64,000 bases of DNA from contig CABUKB010000008.1 in assembly GCA_902492045.1 (NCBI GenBank), positions 1-64,000 on the forward strand, read 5' to 3'. The notes under the pieces were generated by a model. It saw nothing but the letters and a program-made list of their open reading frames with translations, had not been told where the DNA came from and did not search any database. Of the stretch, positions 58,912 through 64,000 are shown piece by piece (the first letter of the stretch is position 1; each line of letters opens with the position of its first letter). The position numbers and the translations under genes were made by a program. This DNA comes from an uncultured Oscillospiraceae bacterium. Lineage in GTDB: Bacteria > Bacillota > Clostridia > Oscillospirales > Acutalibacteraceae.

Positions 58912-59066
58912 ATCGAATTGTCAGAACATCCTTCGATGGAATGAAAGTTGAAATGCGGTTATCCAGACGGTAGACAGTGGCTGCCGGACGGCTATTCTGC
59001 ACTCTTTTCCGGAAAAAGACGAACCAAGGCTGCTGATGAAATTGAGAAATTTTCCACCCGGCTTCC

Positions 59067-59095
59067 TTGTATAGGGGTCGGGTTTTTGGTATACT
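59067..59095 (+). promoter_or_regulatory. promoter of pflB
   Basis: TTGTAT (59067-59072), 17-bp spacer, TATACT (59090-59095). The remaining gap 58912-59168 shows nothing else I can name. Confidence 0.7.
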
Positions 59096-59168
59096 AAACG
59101 CATGAGGCGTATCTCCGGGTTCGGCGGGGAAAACAGTTCATCGCCGCGAAAGGAAAGGATATCACAAC

Positions 59169-61385
59169 ATGACGGAATTCAAACCGGGTATTTGGAAAAA
59201 GATGGTCGATGTGCGGGATTTTATCGCCTGCAACGTGACCCCGTACGATGGAGACGAGAGTTTTCTTGTTCCCCCGACACAGCGGACCCAGGCGCTGTGG
59301 AACAAGGTCGCGGCTTTGATGAAAGAAGAACGAGATCGCGGCGGGGTTTATGACATTGATACCCATACCATATCGGGGATTGACGCGTATGAGCCCGGAT
59401 ATATCGACAAGGACAAGGAGCAGATTGTCGGACTGCAGACCGCCGCACCCCTGACGCGGGCGATTATGCCCTTCGGGGGAATCCGAATGGTCCGGAATTC
59501 GCTGGAGGCCTACGGCCGCAAGATGGATCCGGAAATGGAAAAGGTCTTTCAATACCGCAAAACCCATAACGACGGCGTATTCGATGTGTATACGCCACAG
59601 ATGCGGGCTGCCCGAAAATCCGGGGTGATCACGGGGCTTCCCGACGCCTACGGCCGTGGGCGGATCATCGGGGACTACCGCCGCGTCGCCCTTTACGGTG
59701 TGGATATGCTGATTCGGGAAAAACAGCAATCGAAGGATGCGGCGGATTATCCGGTGATGGATTCCCGGGAGATCCGGCTTCGGGAGGAACTGGCCGAGCA
59801 GATCCGGTCGCTTGAAGCCCTGAAGCGGATGGCAGCGGGATACGGATTTGATATTGGCCGGCCGGCCGAAGATACAAAAGAAGCCATTCAATGGCTCTAT
59901 TTCGGCTATCTTGCCGCCATCAAAGAACAAAACGGAGCCGCTATGTCTATCGGCAGAATTTCAACTTTCCTCGATATTTACGCGCAGCGGGATCTCGCCG
60001 ACGGGCGGTATACCGAGGAGGACATTCAGGAATTCGTTGATCACTTTGTCATGAAACTGCGGCTCGTGCGTTTCCTGCGTACGCCGTCGTATGATGAACT
60101 GTTTTCCGGCGACCCCACCTGGGTGACGGAATCCATCGGAGGATTGTCCACCGATGGACGGCATTTGGTTACAAAGATGTCCTTCCGGTTTCTCCATACC
60201 TTGACCAATCTGGGCCCGGCCCCCGAACCCAATATGACGGTGCTGTGGAGTCCCCGCCTGCCGGAAGGATTTAAAAAATACTGTGCCAAGATGTCCATCG
60301 AAACCTGTTCCATTCAGTATGAAAGCGACGAGCTGATGCGCAAAAAATTTGGGGATGACTATGGCATCGCCTGCTGCGTCTCGGCCATGAGGATCGGCAA
60401 ACAGATGCAGTTTTTCGGCGCCAGGGCCAATCTCGCCAAAGCCTTGCTCTATGCCATCAACGGCGGCCGGGACGAAAAGACCGGAGTACAGGTCGGCCCT
60501 GAACTGCTTGCCTGCCGGGGCAAATACCTCGATTACGACGACGTGATGAAGAAATTTGATGCGATTCTGGACTGGCTCGCCAGCCTTTACGTCAATACCC
60601 TCAACGTCATCCACTATATGCACGACAAATATTGCTATGAAAAGATCCAGATGGCCCTGCATGACAACGAGGTCCTGCGCACCATGGCGTGCGGTGTGGC
60701 CGGACTGTCGGTGGTGGCTGATTCCCTGTCCGCTATTCGATATGCAAAAGTGCGGCCTGTCCGGGATGAAACGGGACTGGCGGTGGACTTTGAGGTGGAA
60801 GGGGATTACCCGAAATTCGGCAATCACGACCCGCGGGTGGACGATCTGGCGGTGGACGTGGTCAAGCTCTTTATGAATAAACTCAAAAAGTGCCCCACCT
60901 ATCGCGAGAGTATCCACACCATGTCCATTCTCACCATAACCTCCAATGTGGTTTACGGCAAAAAAACCGGTTCGACGCCGGACGGACGGAAGGCGGGGGA
61001 GCCTTTTGCCCCCGGTGCCAATCCGATGCACGGCCGGGACAGCCACGGCTGTGTGGCCTCTATGATGTCGGTGGCGAAACTCCCTTACGATTATGCGGAA
61101 GACGGGATCAGTTATACCTTCTCCATCGTTCCATCCGCTCTGGGACAGGATCGGGAGGAGCAGGCGGAAAATCTGGTTGGCCTGATGGACGGCTATTTCG
61201 AGGAGGGCGGCCATCATATCAACGTCAATGTTCTCAACCGCGAGGTTCTTCTCGACGCAATGGACCATCCCGAGCTTTATCCGCAGTTGACCATCCGGGT
61301 GTCGGGCTATGCCGTCAATTTCATCAAACTGACGCGGGAACAACAGCTCGATGTCATCCACCGCACCTTCCACACCCGGTTTTAA
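59169..61385 (+). CDS. pflB: pyruvate formate-lyase (glycyl radical enzyme)
   Basis: 738 residues. The catalytic cysteine pair Cys402-Cys403 sits in DDYGIACCVSAM, and the glycyl radical site is Gly713 in RVSGYAVNF near the C-terminus; both match E. coli PflB. The adjacent activase leaves no doubt about the system. It splits pyruvate into acetyl-CoA and formate in anaerobic metabolism and is inactivated by oxygen, consistent with an obligate or near-obligate anaerobe. The start ATG 59169 is 23 bp after AAAGGA. A terminator closes the pair downstream of pflA. Confidence 0.98.
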   Translation: MTEFKPGIWKKMVDVRDFIACNVTPYDGDESFLVPPTQRTQALWNKVAALMKEERDRGGVYDIDTHTISGIDAYEPGYIDKDKEQIVGLQTAAPLTRAIMPFGGIRMVRNSLEAYGRKMDPEMEKVFQYRKTHNDGVFDVYTPQMRAARKSGVITGLPDAYGRGRIIGDYRRVALYGVDMLIREKQQSKDAADYPVMDSREIRLREELAEQIRSLEALKRMAAGYGFDIGRPAEDTKEAIQWLYFGYLAAIKEQNGAAMSIGRISTFLDIYAQRDLADGRYTEEDIQEFVDHFVMKLRLVRFLRTPSYDELFSGDPTWVTESIGGLSTDGRHLVTKMSFRFLHTLTNLGPAPEPNMTVLWSPRLPEGFKKYCAKMSIETCSIQYESDELMRKKFGDDYGIACCVSAMRIGKQMQFFGARANLAKALLYAINGGRDEKTGVQVGPELLACRGKYLDYDDVMKKFDAILDWLASLYVNTLNVIHYMHDKYCYEKIQMALHDNEVLRTMACGVAGLSVVADSLSAIRYAKVRPVRDETGLAVDFEVEGDYPKFGNHDPRVDDLAVDVVKLFMNKLKKCPTYRESIHTMSILTITSNVVYGKKTGSTPDGRKAGEPFAPGANPMHGRDSHGCVASMMSVAKLPYDYAEDGISYTFSIVPSALGQDREEQAENLVGLMDGYFEEGGHHINVNVLNREVLLDAMDHPELYPQLTIRVSGYAVNFIKLTREQQLDVIHRTFHTRF

Positions 61386-61419
61386 GCATTAGGCTGACGG
61401 TGGAGGAAGGGGCGGCGGT

Positions 61420-62148
61420 ATGGAAAATGTGATGGGCCGGGTCCATTCGGTGGAAAGTTTCGGGACCCTGGACGGCCCGGGTATCCGGTATGTGCTGTTT
61501 TTGCAGGGTTGCCCCATGCGCTGTGCCTTTTGCCATAATCCCGATTCCTGGGACGTGCAGGGGGGAGAGAAGGTCGGTTCAAAAGATGTGGTGGCGGACA
61601 TTCTGCGTTACCGCAATTTTATCCGAAAGGGCGGGGTGACGCTCTCGGGCGGGGAACCGTTTATGCAGCCGGAGTTCTCCGCCTCCATACTGGAAGGGTG
61701 CCATGAAAACGGGCTGCACACCGCCGTGGATACCGCAGGGTCCATGTCCCTCATCCACTGCCGAAAAGCGGTGGACCGGGCGGATCTGCTTTTGCTGGAT
61801 ATCAAGGCGGCGAAAGACGGCCTGTTCCGTAAAATCACCGGCCGGGGGATGGACAATACCCTCGAATTGCTCAACCACTGTGAAAACGTCAGAAAACCGG
61901 TGTGGATCCGGCATGTGCTGGTGCCGGGCCTGACCGACGGAAAGGACGATCTTTGTGCCCTGGGGGTATTGTTGTCCCGCTATGCCTGCGTTGAACGGGT
62001 CGAACTCCTTCCTTTTCACAAGATGGGCGAATATAAGTGGGAAGCATTGGGGGCCCCTTATACCCTGAAAGATACCCCGGCCGCCGATGCAAAGGATATC
62101 GAGCGGGCCCGACAGATTTTAAAAGCCTACGGGTTGAAAGTCAAATAG
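61420..62148 (+). CDS. pflA: pyruvate formate-lyase activating enzyme (radical SAM)
   Basis: 242 residues. The radical SAM cluster motif C-x3-C-x2-C is clear (GCPMRCAFCHNPD), followed by the SAM-binding GGEP region (TLSGGEPFMQPEF) and DIKAAKDGLF. It creates the glycyl radical on PflB using SAM. ATG 61420 has GGAGGAAGGG upstream. It is 34 bp downstream of pflB, in the usual order. Confidence 0.97.
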   Translation: MENVMGRVHSVESFGTLDGPGIRYVLFLQGCPMRCAFCHNPDSWDVQGGEKVGSKDVVADILRYRNFIRKGGVTLSGGEPFMQPEFSASILEGCHENGLHTAVDTAGSMSLIHCRKAVDRADLLLLDIKAAKDGLFRKITGRGMDNTLELLNHCENVRKPVWIRHVLVPGLTDGKDDLCALGVLLSRYACVERVELLPFHKMGEYKWEALGAPYTLKDTPAADAKDIERARQILKAYGLKVK

Positions 62149-62151
62149 AGA

Positions 62152-62184
62152 AGCAGCGCCGCGATGGGCGGCGCTGCTGTTTTT
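62152..62184 (+). terminator. terminator of pflB-pflA
   Basis: AGCAGCGCCGC / GCGGCGCTGCT perfect stem with a GTTTTT tail. Confidence 0.85.
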
Positions 62185-62220
62185 ATGGCTGGCGGCAGAC
62201 GGAAAGCGGGGTTCGGCCGA

Positions 62221-62817
62221 TCAATCTGCGCCGGTTTTGAATGACGGAGGATTCATGCGAAACTGCACGATCAGACCGAAGAGTGCCGCAACAGCCCCCG
62301 CACCCAAGATGATGGGCAGTGAGGTGAGGCTGAACAGGGCCAGAAGCTGCTGGGCACCCGACAATCCCCCGCCGACCGCCGTGGTACAGATAACGAAAGG
62401 ACGCAGGAAACGCAAAGTCAGGGCACCCGCCGCGATGCCTGCGGCAAGGCCGACGATGAGTCCCAGCCAGGCGAATTTGTCCGGAAACAGGCCTGAAACT
62501 GCGATGAAGACGATATATAAGGCATAAAGAAACATACCGGCCCGGTAGAGCTTGAACGCCGCCACAGCCAGCAGGATACCGGTTCCAAGCCCAATCAGTA
62601 TGATAAGCAAAAGGGTATACTCATTCGTGGGCAGCAGGAGTGCAGCGATAACCGCTCCGATCATGGAGCCGATCAGGAAACCCGCGCAGACAATCCAAAT
62701 CTTGCGGAGCTTGTAGCCAAAAAAACATTGAATCAGAGACAGAATTCCGCTAAATCCGAGACACAGGACCCCGATCTGGGTCTGTAACGTGTTCCATAAC
62801 GCTTCGAGATTATCCAT
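62221..62817 (-). CDS. polytopic membrane protein (DUF4203/TMEM198-like)
   Basis: About 199 residues with seven probable transmembrane helices and short loops, ending in a short cytoplasmic tail (MNPPSFKTGAD). Gly-rich helices (GTGILLAVAAFKLYRAG, GLAAGIAAGALTLRFL) resemble the DUF4203/TMEM198 type. ATG 62817 (MDNLEALW) has GGAGG 6 nt before it. It follows the ABC-F gene by 12 bp on the same strand. Function unknown. Confidence 0.75.
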   Translation of the reverse strand: MDNLEALWNTLQTQIGVLCLGFSGILSLIQCFFGYKLRKIWIVCAGFLIGSMIGAVIAALLLPTNEYTLLLIILIGLGTGILLAVAAFKLYRAGMFLYALYIVFIAVSGLFPDKFAWLGLIVGLAAGIAAGALTLRFLRPFVICTTAVGGGLSGAQQLLALFSLTSLPIILGAGAVAALFGLIVQFRMNPPSFKTGAD

Positions 62818-62829
62818 CGTCAACCTCCT

Positions 62830-64000
62830 TCAGGCGGACGGGGGATCGCCGTACTTTTCCATATCCAAAAGGGCGGCTTCCCATTCCGTCATCTGCACTT
62901 CCAGTTGTTTCTGCGCTTCATCCAGTTCGGCTGTGACCGACAGCAGCCGTTCGTAATCGGAGGAGACCTCGGGCTGTTCGATCTGCGAGCGGAGCGTCTT
63001 CACGGCCTTTTCCAGTTGAGCAATCGCTTCTTCTGCGCGGCGTACCCGTCCGGCGGCCTTCCGGCGTAAGGATTCCTGCTCTTTTCGCCGCTTGTACACA
63101 TTTTCCCTGGCCGGTTTTTCGGCCGGTGCCGTTTCTGCGCCGGAGGAAACGGAGAACTTCTCGGCATAATCGTCGTAGTTGCCATCGACGGAGATACAGC
63201 CGTTTTCGGTCAGGCGAAGGATACGGGTGGCCATTCGATTGATAAAATAGCGGTCGTGGGAGACGATCAACAAGGTGCCGTCATAACCGGACAGGGCATC
63301 CTCAAGAGCTTCACGGGATGCGATGTCCAAATGATTGGTGGGTTCGTCGAGCAGCAATAAGTTGTCTCGGGCGAGCATGAGTGTGAGCAGGAGAAGCCGG
63401 GCGCGTTCACCTCCGCTCAACAAGGCGGCGGGCTTAAACACATCATCCCCTCGGAAGAGAAAGGCCGCCAAAGCACCGCGCAGTTGTGTCCCGGTCAGGG
63501 CCGGATAGGCGTCGGAAAGCTGCTCCAGAGCGGACTTTCTCCTATCTAAGCGCTCCTGGGTCTGGTCGTAGTATCCGATGGTGACTTTGGCACCGAGTTT
63601 GACCGTCCCTTGCAACGGGGACAGCCGGCCGTTGAGGATGCGCAAAAGGGTGGTTTTGCCGCATCCATTGGGACCGAGGAGAAACACCCGTTCTCCCCGG
63701 CGTACCTGGAACGAAACGTGGTCAAACAAGGGGCGGTCCGGAAATCCCATCTTCAGAGAGTCGGCGATAAGCACCTCATGGCCGCTTACCGCGGCGGCAG
63801 TGAAATCAAAATGGAGGACATCGGCTTCAGACTCGGGGACTTCCAAAGCCGCTTTCATCCGTTCCAGCCGTTTTTCCCGGCTCTCGGCCGCCCGAATCGA
63901 CTTTTCCCGGTTCCATTGCCGGAGCAGGGCGATGTTGTCCTCCAATTTTCGGATTTCCCGGCTGGCGGTTTTAAAATGCTTTTCCGTGATCTCCCGGTCC
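62830..64000 (-). CDS. ABC-F family ATPase, C-terminal part (partial at right edge)
   Basis: The frame stays open to the right window edge (REITEKHFKTASREIRKLEDN precedes residue 1 of the visible part), so the 5' end lies outside. Visible: the inter-domain linker, the second ATPase domain with Walker A GPNGCGKTT, signature LSGGERARLLLL and Walker B LLLLDEPTNHLDI, then the C-terminal coiled coil. It is a translation factor-like ABC-F protein (Uup/YdiF class), not a transporter. Some members confer resistance to ribosome-targeting drugs; this cannot be judged from half a protein. Overlaps or abuts the next gene in the same direction. Confidence 0.93.
   Translation of the reverse strand, partial: DREITEKHFKTASREIRKLEDNIALLRQWNREKSIRAAESREKRLERMKAALEVPESEADVLHFDFTAAAVSGHEVLIADSLKMGFPDRPLFDHVSFQVRRGERVFLLGPNGCGKTTLLRILNGRLSPLQGTVKLGAKVTIGYYDQTQERLDRRKSALEQLSDAYPALTGTQLRGALAAFLFRGDDVFKPAALLSGGERARLLLLTLMLARDNLLLLDEPTNHLDIASREALEDALSGYDGTLLIVSHDRYFINRMATRILRLTENGCISVDGNYDDYAEKFSVSSGAETAPAEKPARENVYKRRKEQESLRRKAAGRVRRAEEAIAQLEKAVKTLRSQIEQPEVSSDYERLLSVTAELDEAQKQLEVQMTEWEAALLDMEKYGDPPSA

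Noticed and set aside
59961..61373. 470-residue minus-strand frame opposite pflB
   Set aside because: Antisense shadow; the pflB frame contains both catalytic motifs.
1..64000. CRISPR array, insertion sequence or prophage
   Set aside because: No spaced direct repeats, transposase or phage structural genes seen on either strand.

Overview
The window (about 55 % GC by eye) looks like the chromosome of an anaerobic, low-oxygen-tolerant Firmicute, most likely a gut-type Clostridia/Oscillospirales relative. The reasons are the gene order tig-clpP-clpX-lon-ysxC, SipW/TasA-type surface proteins, BcrAB-like and LytTR modules, a FeoB-associated Cys-rich membrane protein, pyruvate formate-lyase with its activase, frequent TTG/GTG starts, and strong AGGAGG ribosome sites. 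Many sigma-A promoters are easy to read, and their -10 is very often TATACT. No plasmid, prophage or CRISPR array is visible.

Region 1 (1-6.4 kb) is the most interesting part. A leftward operon encodes a cell-wall anchored protein, two TasA-like proteins (one with a beta-helix domain), a SipW-type signal peptidase and a further TasA-like protein. Upstream lies a ~340 bp segment bounded by near-palindromic 18-bp sites in inverted orientation, and directly beyond it a tyrosine recombinase gene. The segment holds two consensus promoters that point away from the operon in this sequence, plus a bidirectional terminator. I read this as a phase-variable invertible promoter with its own recombinase, caught in the OFF orientation. 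A tRNA-Leu(CAG) gene follows.

Region 2 (6.5-16.6 kb): an alpha/beta hydrolase, hsp20 and trxB diverging around a perfect CIRCE operator, a ribbon-helix-helix protein, a Gfo/Idh/MocA oxidoreductase, then a leftward operon of LytTR regulator, membrane-free GHKL kinase and two ABC half-exporters. Region 3 (16.6-25.1 kb): a GT8 glycosyltransferase, an AarF/UbiB kinase with a phasin-like partner, a BcrAB-like ABC exporter flanked by its OmpR-type regulator and histidine kinase with an 11-bp repeat operator, and small enzymes (RNHCP, YjbQ, ArsC/Spx, tautomerase).

Region 4 (25.2-30.9 kb): an iron uptake operon feoA-feoA-feoB-Cys-rich protein-DtxR-like regulator, with two matching TTAG-N6-CTAA boxes at its promoter, then a muramoyl amidase, a possible small RNA, and two tandem paralogous small proteins. 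Region 5 (31-46.9 kb): housekeeping genes: cca, prfC, an in-frame MutY/dCMP-deaminase fusion, pepF, three signal peptidase I genes around rbgA, rnhB, yraN, a dipeptidase, thrC and a phosphoesterase. Region 6 (46.9-64 kb): the tig-clpP-clpX-lon-ysxC proteostasis block, lysA, an MGMT-like protein, an amino-acid ABC importer, pflB-pflA, a membrane protein, and an ABC-F ATPase cut by the right edge.
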